Positions 11,597-25,157 of a stretch of DNA of 64,000 nt are shown here, one piece after another. This stretch comes from Agelaius tricolor (Eukaryota; Chordata; Aves; Passeriformes; Icteridae): contig JALJCS010000002.1 in the NCBI GenBank assembly GCA_023055355.1, positions 77,457,001-77,521,000 on the forward strand. Direction: 5' to 3'. The notes below the pieces were generated by a model, which worked only from the letters and a program-made list of their open reading frames with translations, did not search any database and was not told the DNA's origin. Position numbers and translations under genes: made by a program. Numbering within the stretch: the stretch's first letter is position 1; each line of letters opens with the position of its first letter.

Positions 11597-12756
11597 CAGG
11601 CTGGAACGGAGATATCATCAAAGGAATTGCAATTGGAGGAGAAAAAAAAGAAAAGTGGGAAATTTGGGCAATTTAGTGACTAGAAGAAAATGGACCGGGA
11701 TTCTATCAGAGCAGTGCAAAAAACCAAAAGATGCCAAATTTAAGCCCACAGATGTTGCAAAAGCCAGGGAAAATGTCAAGGAAAAAGAGAAATCTTGGAG
11801 AGGAAGATATGAGGGACATGGTATGAACACTTGAAAAACTCTAAAATCAAAAAAAAAAAATCTTCCCCATATGCCAGTAAGTGCAGGCACATGTGCAAAG
11901 CTTGCCCAAATTGATCCCCGCTGAAGGCTAAAAGAGAAAAGAAGGACTTACAAACAGGCTGGAACGGAGATATCATCAAAGGAATTGCAATTGGAGGAGA
12001 AAAAAAAGAAAAGTGGGAAATTTGGGCAATTTAGTGACTAGAAGAAAATGGACCGGGATTATATCAGAGCAGTGCAAAAAACCAAAAGATGCCAAAACTA
12101 AGCTCACAGACCTTGCAAAAGCTGGGGAAAAAGTCAAGAAGGAAGACACAACTTGGAGGGGAAGATTTAAAAGACATGGCATGGATGCTTCAAAAGAAGA
12201 AAAAAAAAAAGAAAAAAATCTTTCCCAAAGTCCAAGCCATCAAAAGGCATGGCATGTCATCAAGTGCAGGGACATGCACCAAAGATTCCTCTCTTGGTCG
12301 CCATTGAAATCGCAAGATTCCGTTTCCCTTCCCGAAAGGAAATTTCATTTCCTTTCGGGAAGGAAACGGAATCTTGCGACCCTGGAAAGAAAGGCTTCCA
12401 AAGCCTCGGGAAAGGAGATAGGATCCAATGAAATGCGAGTGAAAAAAGAGGCAAAAAAGCCAGAAAATGGGGACTTGTCGTGTCTTCCAGAAAAGGTCTG
12501 TGAGGAAAAGAGCTGCATTGCAAAGCACCAAAAGATGCCAAAAGTAAGCTCAGAGATGTTGCAAAAGCTGGGGAAAAAGTCAAGGAGGAAGACACAACTT
12601 GGGAAAATATGGGGTCACATGGTATGAACACTTGAAAGTATCTAATATATAAAAAAAAAAAATCTTCCCCATATGCCAGTAAGTGCAGGCACATGAGCAA
12701 AGCTTGCCCAAATTGATCCCTGCTGAAGGCTAAAAGAGAAAAGAAGGACTTAGAAA
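11597..12756 (+). repeat. HOR unit 11
   Basis: A is H5 with A107=C, an allele normally seen in B (B465=C), so a B-to-A conversion patch is plausible. B starts at 11955, B465=A, B551=C. Confidence 0.95.
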
Positions 12757-13915
12757 CAGGCTGGAACGGAGATATCATCAAAGGAATTGCAATTGGAGGA
12801 GAAAAAAAAGAAAAGTGGGAAATTTGGGCAATTTAGTGACTAGAAGAAAATGGACCGGGATTATATCAGAGCAGTGCAAAAAACCAAAAGATGCCAAATT
12901 TAAGCCCACAGATGTTGCAAAAGCCAGGGAAAATGTCAAGGAAAAAGAGAAATCTTGGAGAGGAAGATCTGAGGGACATGGGATGAACACTTGAAAAACT
13001 CTAAAATCAAAAAAAAAAAATCTTCCCCATATGCCAGTAAGTGCAGGCACATGTGCAAAGCTTGCAGAAATTCATCCCCGCTGAAGGCTAAAAGAGAAAA
13101 GAAGGACTTACAAACAGGCTGGAACGGAGATATCATCAAAGGAATTGCAATTGGAGGAGAAAAAAAAGAAAAGTGGGAAATTTGGGCAATTTAGTGACTA
13201 GAAGAAAATGGACCGGGATTATATCAGAGCAGTGCAAAAAACCAAAAGATGCCAAAACTAAGCTCACAGACCTTGCAAAAGCTGGGGAAAAAGTCAAGAA
13301 GGAAGAGACAACTTGGAGGGGAAGATTTAAAAGACATGGCATGGATGCTTCAAAAGAAGAAAAAAAAAAGGAAAAAATCTTTCCCAAAGTCCAAGCCATC
13401 AAAAGGCATGGCATGTCATCAAGTGCAGGGACATGCACCAAAGATTCCTCTCTTGGTCCCCATTGAAATCGCAAGATTCCGTTTCCCTTCCCGTAAGGAA
13501 ATTTCATTTCCTTTCGGGAAGGAAACGGAATCTTGCGACCCTGGAAAGAAAGGCTTCCAAAGCCTCGGGAAAGGAGATAGGATCCAATGAAATGCGAGTG
13601 AAAAAAGCGGCAAAAAAGCCAGAAAATGGGGACTTGTCGTGTCTTCCAGAAAAGGTCTGTGAGGAAAAGAGCTGCATTGCAAAGCACCAAAAGATGCCAA
13701 AAGTAAGCTCAGAGATGTTGCAAAAGCTGGGGAAAAAGTCAAGGAGGAAGACACAACTTGGGAAAATATGGGGTCACATGGTATGAACACTTGAAAGTAT
13801 CTAATATATAAAAAAAAAAAATCTTCCCCATATGCCAGTAAGTGCAGGCACATGTGCAAAGCTTGCCCAAATTGATCCCCGCTGAAGGCTAAAAGAGAAA
13901 AGAAGGACTTACAAA
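12757..13915 (+). repeat. HOR unit 12, hybrid B2/A tail
   Basis: A is H2 with A310-311=AG and A317=C. B (13115-13915, 801 bp) has B465=A, short tract, B704=C, B739=T, B853=C. B2 markers persist to 13810 (CTAATATATA), but from 13855 the tail carries A-monomer bases (CACATGTGC, GATCCCCGC, GACTTACAAA). The next segment is B, not A. Confidence 0.95.
13469..13538. repeat. Palindrome variant with arm mismatch (unit 12)
   Basis: A to T at 13494 (site B739) changes CCCGAAAGG to CCCGTAAGG in the left arm. The right arm is unchanged, so one pair is broken near the centre. It sits on a haplotype with B704=C, short tract and B853=C. Confidence 0.93.
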
Positions 13916-14717
13916 CAGGCTGGAACGGAGATATCATCAAAGGAATTGCAATTGGAGGAGAAAAAAAAGAAAAGTGGGAAATTTGGGCAATTTAGTGACT
14001 AGAAGAAAATGGACCGGGATTCTATCAGAGCAGTGCAAAAAACCAAAAGATGCCAAAACTAAGCTCACAGACCTTGCAAAAGCTGGGGAAAAAGTCAAGA
14101 AGGAAGAGACAACTTGGAGGGGAAGATTTAAAAGACATGGCATGGATGCTTCAAAAGAAGAAAAAAAAAAAGAAAAAAATCTTTCCCAAAGTCCAAGCCA
14201 TCAAAAGGCATGGCATGTCATCAAGTGCAGGGACATGCACCAAAGATTCCTCTCTTGGTCGCCATTGAAATCGCAAGATTCCGTTTCCCTTCCCGAAAGG
14301 AAATTTCATTTCCTTTCGGGAAGGAAACGGAATCTTGCGACCCTGGAAAGAAAGGCTTCCAAAGCCTCGGGAAAGGAGATAGGATCCAATGAAATGCGAG
14401 TGAAAAAAGAGGCAAAAAAGCCAGAAAATGGGGACTTGTCGTGTCTTCCAGAAAAGGTCTGTGAGGAAAAGAGCTGCATTGCAAAGCACCAAAAGATGCC
14501 AAAAGTAAGCTCAGAGATGTTGCAAAAGCTGGGGAAAAAGTCAAGGAGGAAGACACAACTTGGGAAAATATGGGGTCACATGGTATGAACACTTGAAAGT
14601 ATCTAATATATAAAAAAAAAAAATCTTCCCCATATGCCAGTAAGTGCAGGCACATGAGCAAAGCTTGCCCAAATTGATCCCTGCTGAAGGCTAAAAGAGA
14701 AAAGAAGGACTTAGAAA
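13916..14717 (+). repeat. HOR unit 13, B only (A monomer missing)
   Basis: B segment directly abutting the unit 12 B segment, the only B-B junction in the window. B465=C, long tract, consensus elsewhere. Confidence 0.95.
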
Positions 14718-15877
14718 CAGGCTGGAACGGAGATATCATCAAAGGAATTGCAATTGGAGGAGAAAAAAAAGAAAAGTGGGAAATTTGGGCAATTTAGTGA
14801 CTAGAAGAAAATGGACCGGGATTATATCAGAGCAGTGCAAAAAACCAAAAGATGCCAAATTTAAGCCCACAGATGTTGCAAAAGCCAGGGAAAATGTCAA
14901 GGAAGAAGAGAAATCTTGGAGAGGAAGATCTGAGGGACATGGGATGAACACTTGAAAAACTCTAAAATCAAAAAAAAAAAATCTTCCCCATATGCCAGTA
15001 AGTGCAGGCACATGTGCAAAGCTTGCCCAAATTGATCCCCGCTGAAGGCTAAAAGAGAAAAGAAGGACTTACAAACAGGCTGGAACGGAGATATCATCAA
15101 AGGAATTGCAATTGGAGGAGAAAAAAAAGAAAAGTGGGAAATTTGGGCAATTTAGTGACTAGAAGAAAATGGACCGGGATTCTATCAGAGCAGTGCAAAA
15201 AACCAAAAGATGCCAAAACTAAGCTCACAGACCTTGCAAAAGCTGGGGAAAAAGTCAAGAAGGAAGAGACAACTTGGAGGGGAAGATTTAAAAGACATGG
15301 CATGGATGCTTCAAAAGAAGAAAAAAAAAAAGAAAAAAATCTTTCCCAAAGTCCAAGCCATCAAAAGGCATGGCATGTCATCAAGTGCAGGGACATGCAC
15401 CAAAGATTCCTCTCTTGGTCGCCATTGAAATCGCAAGATTCCGTTTCCCTTCCCGAAAGGAAATTTCATTTCCTTTCGGGAAGGAAACGGAATCTTGCGA
15501 CCCTGGAAAGAAAGGCTTCCAAAGCCTCGGGAAAGGAGATAGGATCCAATGAAATGCGAGTGAAAAAAGAGGCAAAAAAGCCAGAAAATGGGGACTTGTC
15601 GTGTCTTCCAGAAAAGGTCTGTGAGGAAAAGAGCTGCATTGCAAAGCACCAAAAGATGCCAAAAGTAAGCTCAGAGATGTTGCAAAAGCTGGGGAAAAAG
15701 TCAAGGAGGAAGACACAACTTGGGAAAATATGGGGTCACATGGTATGAACACTTGAAAGTATCTAATATAAAAAAAAAAAAAATCTTCCCCATATGCCAG
15801 TAAGTGCAGGCACATGAGCAAAGCTTGCCCAAATTGATCCCTGCTGAAGGCTAAAAGAGAAAAGAAGGACTTAGAAA
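14718..15877 (+). repeat. HOR unit 14
   Basis: A is H3. B starts at 15076, B465=C, long tract, B1054=A. Confidence 0.95.
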
Positions 15878-17037
15878 CAGGCTGGAACGGAGATATCATC
15901 AAAGGAATTGCAATTGGAGGAGAAAAAAAAGAAAAGTGGGAAATTTGGGCAATTTAGTGACTAGAAGAAAATGGACCGGGATTATATCAGAGCAGTGCAA
16001 AAAACCAAAAGATGCCAAATTTAAGCCCACAGATGTTGCAAAAGCCAGGGAAAATGTCAAGGAAAAAGAGAAATCTTGGAGAGGAAGATATGAGGGACAT
16101 GGTATGAACACTTGAAAAAATCTAAAATCAAAAAAAAAAAATCTTCCCCATATGCCAGTAAGTGCAGGCACATGTGCAAAGCTTGCCCAAATTGATCCCC
16201 GCTGAAGGCTAAAAGAGAAAAGAAGGACTTACAAACAGGCTGGAACGGAGATATCATCAAAGGAATTGCAATTGGAGGAGAAAAAAAAGAAAAGTGGGAA
16301 ATTTGGGCAATTTAGTGACTAGAAGAAAATGGACCGGGATTCTATCAGAGCAGTGCAAAAAACCAAAAGATGCCAAAACTAAGCTCACAGACCTTGCAAA
16401 AGCTGGGGAAAAAGTCAAGAAGGAAGAGACAACTTGGAGGGGAAGATTTAAAAGACATGGCATGGATGCTTCAAAAGAAGAAAAAAAAAAAGAAAAAAAT
16501 CTTTCCCAAAGTCCAAGCCATCAAAAGGCATGGCATGTCATCAAGTGCAGGGACATGCACCAAAGATTCCTCTCTTGGTCGCCATTGAAATCGCAAGATT
16601 CCGTTTCCCTTCCCGAAAGGAAATTTCATTTCCTTTCGGGAAGGAAACGGAATCTTGCGACCCTGGAAAGAAAGGCTTCCAAAGCCTCGGGAAAGGAGAT
16701 AGGATCCAATGAAATGCGAGTGAAAAAAGCGGCAAAAAAGCCAGAAAATGGGGACTTGTCGTGTCTTCCAGAAAAGGTCTGTGAGGAAAAGAGCTGCATT
16801 GCAAAGCACCAAAAGATGCCAAAAGTAAGCTCAGAGATGTTGCAAAAGCTGGGGAAAAAGTCAAGGAGGAAGACACAACTTGGGAAAATATGGGGTCACA
16901 TGGTATGAACACTTGAAAGTATCTAATATAAAAAAAAAAAAAATCTTCCCCATATGCCAGTAAGTGCAGGCACATGAGCAAAGCTTGCCCAAATTGATCC
17001 CTGCTGAAGGCTAAAAGAGAAAAGAAGGACTTACAAA
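15878..17037 (+). repeat. HOR unit 15
   Basis: A is H1. B starts at 16236, B465=C, B853=C, B1054=A and B1157=C (the A-type base at the B end). B matches unit 10 apart from B1157. Confidence 0.95.
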
Positions 17038-18197
17038 CAGGCTGGAACGGAGATATCATCAAAGGAATTGCAATTGGAGGAGAAAAAAAAGAAAAGTGGG
17101 AAATTTGGGCAATTTAGTGACTAGAAGAAAATGGACCGGGATTCTATCAGAGCAGTGCAAAAAACCAAAAGATGCCAAATTTAAGCCCACAGATGTTGCA
17201 AAAGCCAGGGAAAATGTCAAGGAAAAAGAGAAATCTTGGAGAGGAAGATATGAGGGACATGGTATGAACACTTGAAAAACTCTAAAATCAAAAAAAAAAA
17301 ATCTTCCCCATATGCCAGTAAGTGCAGGCACATGTGCAAAGCTTGCCCAAATTGATCCCCGCTGAAGGCTAAAAGAGAAAAGAAGGACTTACAAACAGGC
17401 TGGAACGGAGATATCATCAAAGGAATTGCAATTGGAGGAGAAAAAAAAGAAAAGTGGGAAATTTGGGCAATTTAGTGACTAGAAGAAAATGGACCGGGAT
17501 TATATCAGAGCAGTGCAAAAAACCAAAAGATGCCAAAACTAAGCTCACAGACCTTGCAAAAGCTGGGGAAAAAGTCAAGAAGGAAGACACAACTTGGAGG
17601 GGAAGATTTAAAAGACATGGCATGGATGCTTCAAAAGAAGAAAAAAAAAAAGAAAAAAATCTTTCCCAAAGTCCAAGCCATCAAAAGGCATGGCATGTCA
17701 TCAAGTGCAGGGACATGCACCAAAGATTCCTCTCTTGGTCGCCATTGAAATCGCAAGATTCCGTTTCCCTTCCCGAAAGGAAATTTCATTTCCTTTCGGG
17801 AAGGAAACGGAATCTTGCGACCCTGGAAAGAAAGGCTTCCAAAGCCTCGGGAAAGGAGATAGGATCCAATGAAATGCGAGTGAAAAAAGAGGCAAAAAAG
17901 CCAGAAAATGGGGACTTGTCGTGTCTTCCAGAAAAGGTCTGTGAGGAAAAGAGCTGCATTGCAAAGCACCAAAAGATGCCAAAAGTAAGCTCAGAGATGT
18001 TGCAAAAGCTGGGGAAAAAGTCAAGGAGGAAGACACAACTTGGGAAAATATGGGGTCACATGGTATGAACACTTGAAAGTATCTAATATATAAAAAAAAA
18101 AAATCTTCCCCATATGCCAGTAAGTGCAGGCACATGAGCAAAGCTTGCCCAAATTGATCCCTGCTGAAGGCTAAAAGAGAAAAGAAGGACTTAGAAA
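17038..18197 (+). repeat. HOR unit 16
   Basis: A is H5 with A107=C; B starts at 17396, B465=A, B551=C. Same scored alleles as unit 11, so units 10B-11 and 15B-16 look like copies of one block. Confidence 0.95.
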
Positions 18198-19357
18198 CAG
18201 GCTGGAACGGAGATATCATCAAAGGAATTGCAATTGGAGGAGAAAAAAAAGAAAAGTGGGAAATTTGGGCAATTTAGTGACTAGAAGAAAATGGACCGGG
18301 ATTATATCAGAGCAGTGCAAAAAACCAAAAGATGCCAAATTTAAGCCCACAGATGTTGCAAAAGCCAGGGAAAATGTCAAGGAAGAAGAGAAATCTTGGA
18401 GAGGAAGATATGAGGGACATGGGATGAACACTTGAAAAACTCTAAAATCAAAAAAAAAAAATCTTCCCCATATGCCAGTAAGTGCAGGCACATGTGCAAA
18501 GCTTGCCCAAATTGATCCCCGCTGAAGGCTAAAAGAGAAAAGAAGGACTTACAAACAGGCTGGAACGGAGATATCATCAAAGGAATTGCAATTGGAGGAG
18601 AAAAAAAAGAAAAGTGGGAAATTTGGGCAATTTAGTGACTAGAAGAAAATGGACCGGGATTCTATCAGAGCAGTGCAAAAAACCAAAAGATGCCAAAACT
18701 AAGCTCACAGACCTTGCAAAAGCTGGGGAAAAAGTCAAGAAGGAAGAGACAACTTGGAGGGGAAGATTTAAAAGACATGGCATGGATGCTTCAAAAGAAG
18801 AAAAAAAAAAAGAAAAAAATCTTTCCCAAAGTCCAAGCCATCAAAAGGCATGGCATGTCATCAAGTGCAGGGACATGCACCAAAGATTCCTCTCTTGGTC
18901 GCCATTGAAATCGCAAGATTCCGTTTCCCTTCCCGAAAGGAAATTTCATTTCCTTTCGGGAAGGAAACGGAATCTTGCGACCCTGGAAAGAAAGGCTTCC
19001 AAAGCCTCGGGAAAGGAGATAGGATCCAATGAAATGCGAGTGAAAAAAGAGGCAAAAAAGCCAGAAAATGGGGACTTGTCGTGTCTTCCAGAAAAGGTCT
19101 GTGAGGAAAAGAGCTGCATTGCAAAGCACCAAAAGATGCCAAAAGTAAGCTCAGAGATGTTGCAAAAGCTGGGGAAAAAGTCAAGGAGGAAGACACAACT
19201 TGGGAAAATATGGGGTCACATGGTATGAACACTTGAAAGTATCTAATATAAAAAAAAAAAAAATCTTCCCCATATGCCAGTAAGTGCAGGCACATGAGCA
19301 AAGCTTGCCCAAATTGATCCCTGCTGAAGGCTAAAAGAGAAAAGAAGGACTTAGAAA
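18198..19357 (+). repeat. HOR unit 17
   Basis: The only H6 A monomer. B starts at 18556, B465=C, long tract, B1054=A. Confidence 0.95.
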
Positions 19358-20517
19358 CAGGCTGGAACGGAGATATCATCAAAGGAATTGCAATTGGAGG
19401 AGAAAAAAAAGAAAAGTGGGAAATTTGGGCAATTTAGTGACTAGAAGAAAATGGACCGGGATTATATCAGAGCAGTGCAAAAAACCAAAAGATGCCAAAT
19501 TTAAGCCCACAGATGTTGCAAAAGCCAGGGAAAATGTCAAGGAAAAACAGAAATCTTGGAGAGGAAGATATGAGGGACATGGTATGAACACTTGAAAAAA
19601 TCTAAAATCAAAAAAAAAAAATCTTCCCCATATGCCAGTAAGTGCAGGCACATGTGCAAAGCTTGCCCAAATTGATCCCCGCTGAAGGCTAAAAGAGAAA
19701 AGAAGGACTTACAAACAGGCTGGAACGGAGATATCATCAAAGGAATTGCAATTGGAGGAGAAAAAAAAGAAAAGTGGGAAATTTGGGCAATTTAGTGACT
19801 AGAAGAAAATGGACCGGGATTATATCAGAGCAGTGCAAAAAACCAAAAGATGCCAAAACTAAGCTCACAGACCTTGCAAAAGCTGGGGAAAAAGTCAAGA
19901 AGGAAGACACAACTTGGAGGGGAAGATTTAAAAGACATGGCATGGATGCTTCAAAAGAAGAAAAAAAAAAAGAAAAAAATCTTTCCCAAAGTCCAAGCCA
20001 TCAAAAGGCATGGCATGTCATCAAGTGCAGGGACATGCACCAAAGATTCCTCTCTTGGTCCCCATTGAAATCGCAAGATTCCGTTTCCCTTCCCGAAAGG
20101 AAATTTCATTTCCTTTCGGGAAGGAAACGGAATCTTGCGACCCTGGAAAGAAAGGCTTCCAAAGCCTCGGGAAAGGAGATAGGATCCAATGAAATGCGAG
20201 TGAAAAAAGAGGCAAAAAAGCCAGAAAATGGGGACTTGTCGTGTCTTCCAGAAAAGGTCTGTGAGGAAAAGAGCTGCATTGCAAAGCACCAAAAGATGCC
20301 AAAAGTAAGCTCAGAGATGTTGCAAAAGCTGGGGAAAAAGTCAAGGAGGAAGACACAACTTGGGAAAATATGGGGTCACATGGTATGAACACTTGAAAGT
20401 ATCTAATATATAAAAAAAAAAAATCTTCCCCATATGCCAGTAAGTGCAGGCACATGAGCAAAGCTTGCCCAAATTGATCCCTGCTGAAGGCTAAAAGAGA
20501 AAAGAAGGACTTAGAAA
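19358..20517 (+). repeat. HOR unit 18
   Basis: A is H1 with a private G to C at 19548. B starts at 19716, B465=A, B551=C, B704=C. Confidence 0.95.
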
Positions 20518-21677
20518 CAGGCTGGAATGGAGATATCATCAAAGGAATTGCAATTGGAGGAGAAAAAAAAGAAAAGTGGGAAATTTGGGCAATTTAGTGA
20601 CTAGAAGAAAATGGACCGGGATTATATCAGAGCAGTGCAAAAAACCAAAAGATGCCAAATTTAAGCCCACAGATGTTGCAAAAGCCAGGGAAAATGTCAA
20701 GGAAAAAGAGAAATCTTGGAGAGGAAGATATGAGGGACATGGTATGAACACTTGAAAAAATCTAAAATCAAAAAAAAAAAATCTTCCCCATATGCCAGTA
20801 AGTGCAGGCACATGTGCAAAGCTTGCCCAAATTGATCCCCGCTGAAGGCTAAAAGAGAAAAGAAGGACTTACAAACAGGCTGGAACGGAGATATCATCAA
20901 AGGAATTGCAATTGGAGGAGAAAAAAAAGAAAAGTGGGAAATTTGGGCAATTTAGTGACTAGAAGAAAATGGACCGGGATTATATCAGAGCAGTGCAAAA
21001 AACCAAAAGATGCCAAAACTAAGCTCACAGACCTTGCAAAAGCTGGGGAAAAAGTCAAGAAGGAAGACACAACTTGGAGGGGAAGATTTAAAAGACATGG
21101 CATGGATGCTTCAAAAGAAGAAAAAAAAAAAGAAAAAAATCTTTCCCAAAGTCCAAGCCATCAAAAGGCATGGCATGTCATCAAGTGCAGGGACATGCAC
21201 CAAAGATTCCTCTCTTGGTCCCCATTGAAATCGCAAGATTCCGTTTCCCTTCCCGAAAGGAAATTTCATTTCCTTTCGGGAAGGAAACGGAATCTTGCGA
21301 CCCTGGAAAGAAAGGCTTCCAAAGCCTCGGGAAAGGAGATAGGATCCAATGAAATGCGAGTGAAAAAAGAGGCAAAAAAGCCAGAAAATGGGGACTTGTC
21401 GTGTCTTCCAGAAAAGGTCTGTGAGGAAAAGAGCTGCATTGCAAAGCACCAAAAGATGCCAAAAGTAAGCTCAGAGATGTTGCAAAAGCTGGGGAAAAAG
21501 TCAAGGAGGAAGACACAACTTGGGAAAATATGGGGTCACATGGTATGAACACTTGAAAGTATCTAATATATAAAAAAAAAAAATCTTCCCCATATGCCAG
21601 TAAGTGCAGGCACATGAGCAAAGCTTGCCCAAATTGATCCCTGCTGAAGGCTAAAAGAGAAAAGAAGGACTTAGAAA
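20518..21677 (+). repeat. HOR unit 19
   Basis: A is H1 with GGAATGG at its start (T at 20528), an allele otherwise typical of domain 2. B starts at 20876 and matches unit 18 at all scored sites. Confidence 0.95.
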
Positions 21678-22837
21678 CAGGCTGGAACGGAGATATCATC
21701 AAAGGAATTGCAATTGGAGGAGAAAAAAAAGAAAAGTGGGAAATTTGGGCAATTTAGTGACTAGAAGAAAATGGACCGGGATTATATCAGAGCAGTGCAA
21801 AAAACCAAAAGATGCCAAATTTAAGCCCACAGATGTTGCAAAAGCCAGGGAAAATGTCAAGGAAGAAGAGAAATCTTGGAGAGGAAGATCTGAGGGACAT
21901 GGGATGAACACTTGAAAAACTCTAAAATCAAAAAAAAAAAATCTTCCCCATATGCCAGTAAGTGCAGGCACATGTGCAAAGCTTGCAGAAATTCATCCCC
22001 GCTGAAGGCTAAAAGAGAAAAGAAGGACTTACAAACAGGCTGGAACGGAGATATCATCAAAGGAATTGCAATTGGAGGAGAAAAAAAAGAAAAGTGGGAA
22101 ATTTGGGCAATTTAGTGACTAGAAGAAAATGGACCGGGATTATATCAGAGCAGTGCAAAAAACCAAAAGATGCCAAAACTAAGCTCACAGACCTTGCAAA
22201 AGCTGGGGAAAAAGTCAAGAAGGAAGAGACAACTTGGAGGGGAAGATTTAAAAGACATGGCATGGATGCTTCAAAAGAAGAAAAAAAAAAAGAAAAAAAT
22301 CTTTCCCAAAGTCCAAGCCATCAAAAGGCATGGCATGTCATCAAGTGCAGGGACATGCACCAAAGATTCCTCTCTTGGTCGCCATTGAAATCGCAAGATT
22401 CCGTTTCCCTTCCCGAAAGGAAATTTCATTTCCTTTCGGGAAGGAAACGGAATCTTGCGACCCTGGAAAGAAAGGCTTCCAAAGCCTCGGGAAAGGAGAT
22501 AGGATCCAATGAAATGCGAGTGAAAAAAGAGGCAAAAAAGCCAGAAAATGGGGACTTGTCGTGTCTTCCAGAAAAGGTCTGTGAGGAAAAGAGCTGCATT
22601 GCAAAGCACCAAAAGATGCCAAAAGTAAGCTCAGAGATGTTGCAAAAGCTGGGGAAAAAGTCAAGGAGGAAGACACAACTTGGGAAAATATGGGGTCACA
22701 TGGTATGAACACTTGAAAGTATCTAATATAAAAAAAAAAAAAATCTTCCCCATATGCCAGTAAGTGCAGGCACATGAGCAAAGCTTGCCCAAATTGATCC
22801 CTGCTGAAGGCTAAAAGAGAAAAGAAGGACTTAGAAA
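21678..22837 (+). repeat. HOR unit 20
   Basis: A is H3 with A310-311=AG and A317=C. B starts at 22036, B465=A, long tract, B1054=A. First unit of the first H3-H4-H1-H3 block. Confidence 0.95.
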
Positions 22838-23997
22838 CAGGCTGGAACGGAGATATCATCAAAGGAATTGCAATTGGAGGAGAAAAAAAAGAAAAGTGGG
22901 AAATTTGGGCAATTTAGTGACTAGAAGAAAATGGACCGGGATTATATCAGAGCAGTGCAAAAAACCAAAAGATGCCAAATTTAAGCCCACAGATGTTGCA
23001 AAAGCCAGGGAAAATGTCAAGGAAAAAGAGAAATCTTGGAGAGGAAGATCTGAGGGACATGGTATGAACACTTGAAAAAATCTAAAATCAAAAAAAAAAA
23101 ATCTTCCCCATATGCCAGTAAGTGCAGGCACATGTGCAAAGCTTGCCCAAATTGATCCCCGCTGAAGGCTAAAAGAGAAAAGAAGGACTTACAAACAGGC
23201 TGGAACGGAGATATCATCAAAGGAATTGCAATTGGAGGAGAAAAAAAAGAAAAGTGGGAAATTTGGGCAATTTAGTGACTAGAAGAAAATGGACCGGGAT
23301 TCTATCAGAGCAGTGCAAAAAACCAAAAGATGCCAAAACTAAGCTCACAGACCTTGCAAAAGCTGGGGAAAAAGTCAAGAAGGAAGAGACAACTTGGAGG
23401 GGAAGATTTAAAAGACATGGCATGGATGCTTCAAAAGAAGAAAAAAAAAAAGAAAAAAATCTTTCCCAAAGTCCAAGCCATCAAAAGGCATGGCATGTCA
23501 TCAAGTGCAGGGACATGCACCAAAGATTCCTCTCTTGGTCGCCATTGAAATCGCAAGATTCCGTTTCCCTTCCCGAAAGGAAATTTCATTTCCTTTCGGG
23601 AAGGAAACGGAATCTTGCGACCCTGGAAAGAAAGGCTTCCAAAGCCTCGGGAAAGGAGATAGGATCCAATGAAATGCGAGTGAAAAAAGAGGCAAAAAAG
23701 CCAGAAAATGGGGACTTGTCGTGTCTTCCAGAAAAGGTCTGTGAGGAAAAGAGCTGCATTGCAAAGCACCAAAAGATGCCAAAAGTAAGCTCAGAGATGT
23801 TGCAAAAGCTGGGGAAAAAGTCAAGGAGGAAGACACAACTTGGGAAAATATGGGGTCACATGGTATGAACACTTGAAAGTATCTAATATATAAAAAAAAA
23901 AAATCTTCCCCATATGCCAGTAAGTGCAGGCACATGAGCAAAGCTTGCCCAAATTGATCCCTGCTGAAGGCTAAAAGAGAAAAGAAGGACTTAGAAA
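22838..23997 (+). repeat. HOR unit 21
   Basis: A is H4, a mosaic of H2-like 5' and H1-like 3' bases. B starts at 23196, B465=C, consensus. Confidence 0.95.
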
Positions 23998-25157
23998 CAG
24001 GCTGGAACGGAGATATCATCAAAGGAATTGCAATTGGAGGAGAAAAAAAAGAAAAGTGGGAAATTTGGGCAATTTAGTGACTAGAAGAAAATGGACCGGG
24101 ATTATATCAGAGCAGTGCAAAAAACCAAAAGATGCCAAATTTAAGCCCACAGATGTTGCAAAAGCCAGGGAAAATGTCAAGGAAAAAGAGAAATCTTGGA
24201 GAGGAAGATATGAGGGACATGGTATGAACACTTGAAAAAATCTAAAATCAAAAAAAAAAAATCTTCCCCATATGCCAGTAAGTGCAGGCACATGTGCAAA
24301 GCTTGCCCAAATTGATCCCCGCTGAAGGCTAAAAGAGAAAAGAAGGACTTACAAACAGGCTGGAACGGAGATATCATCAAAGGAATTGCAATTGGAGGAG
24401 AAAAAAAAGAAAAGTGGGAAATTTGGGCAATTTAGTGACTAGAAGAAAATGGACCGGGATTCTATCAGAGCAGTGCAAAAAACCAAAAGATGCCAAAACT
24501 AAGCTCACAGACCTTGCAAAAGCTGGGGAAAAAGTCAAGAAGGAAGAGACAACTTGGAGGGGAAGATTTAAAAGACATGGCATGGATGCTTCAAAAGAAG
24601 AAAAAAAAAAAGAAAAAAATCTTTCCCAAAGTCCAAGCCATCAAAAGGCATGGCATGTCATCAAGTGCAGGGACATGCACCAAAGATTCCTCTCTTGGTC
24701 GCCATTGAAATCGCAAGATTCCGTTTCCCTTCCCGAAAGGAAATTTCATTTCCTTTCGGGAAGGAAACGGAATCTTGCGACCCTGGAAAGAAAGGCTTCC
24801 AAAGCCTCGGGAAAGGAGATAGGATCCAATGAAATGCGAGTGAAAAAAGAGGCAAAAAAGCCAGAAAATGGGGACTTGTCGTGTCTTCCAGAAAAGGTCT
24901 GTGAGGAAAAGAGCTGCATTGCAAAGCACCAAAAGATGCCAAAAGTAAGCTCAGAGATGTTGCAAAAGCTGGGGAAAAAGTCAAGGAGGAAGACACAACT
25001 TGGGAAAATATGGGGTCACATGGTATGAACACTTGAAAGTATCTAATATATAAAAAAAAAAAATCTTCCCCATATGCCAGTAAGTGCAGGCACATGAGCA
25101 AAGCTTGCCCAAATTGATCCCTGCTGAAGGCTAAAAGAGAAAAGAAGGACTTAGAAA
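23998..25157 (+). repeat. HOR unit 22
   Basis: A is H1. B starts at 24356, B465=C, consensus. Matches unit 1 at all scored sites. Confidence 0.95.

Noticed and set aside
12757..14717. Missing A monomer explained as a sequencing or assembly error
   Set aside because: The junction is a clean hybrid with several linked A-type markers after the switch, and mirror-image junctions exist at 48.6 and 50.5 kb. Assembly error cannot be fully excluded in such an array but is the weaker explanation.
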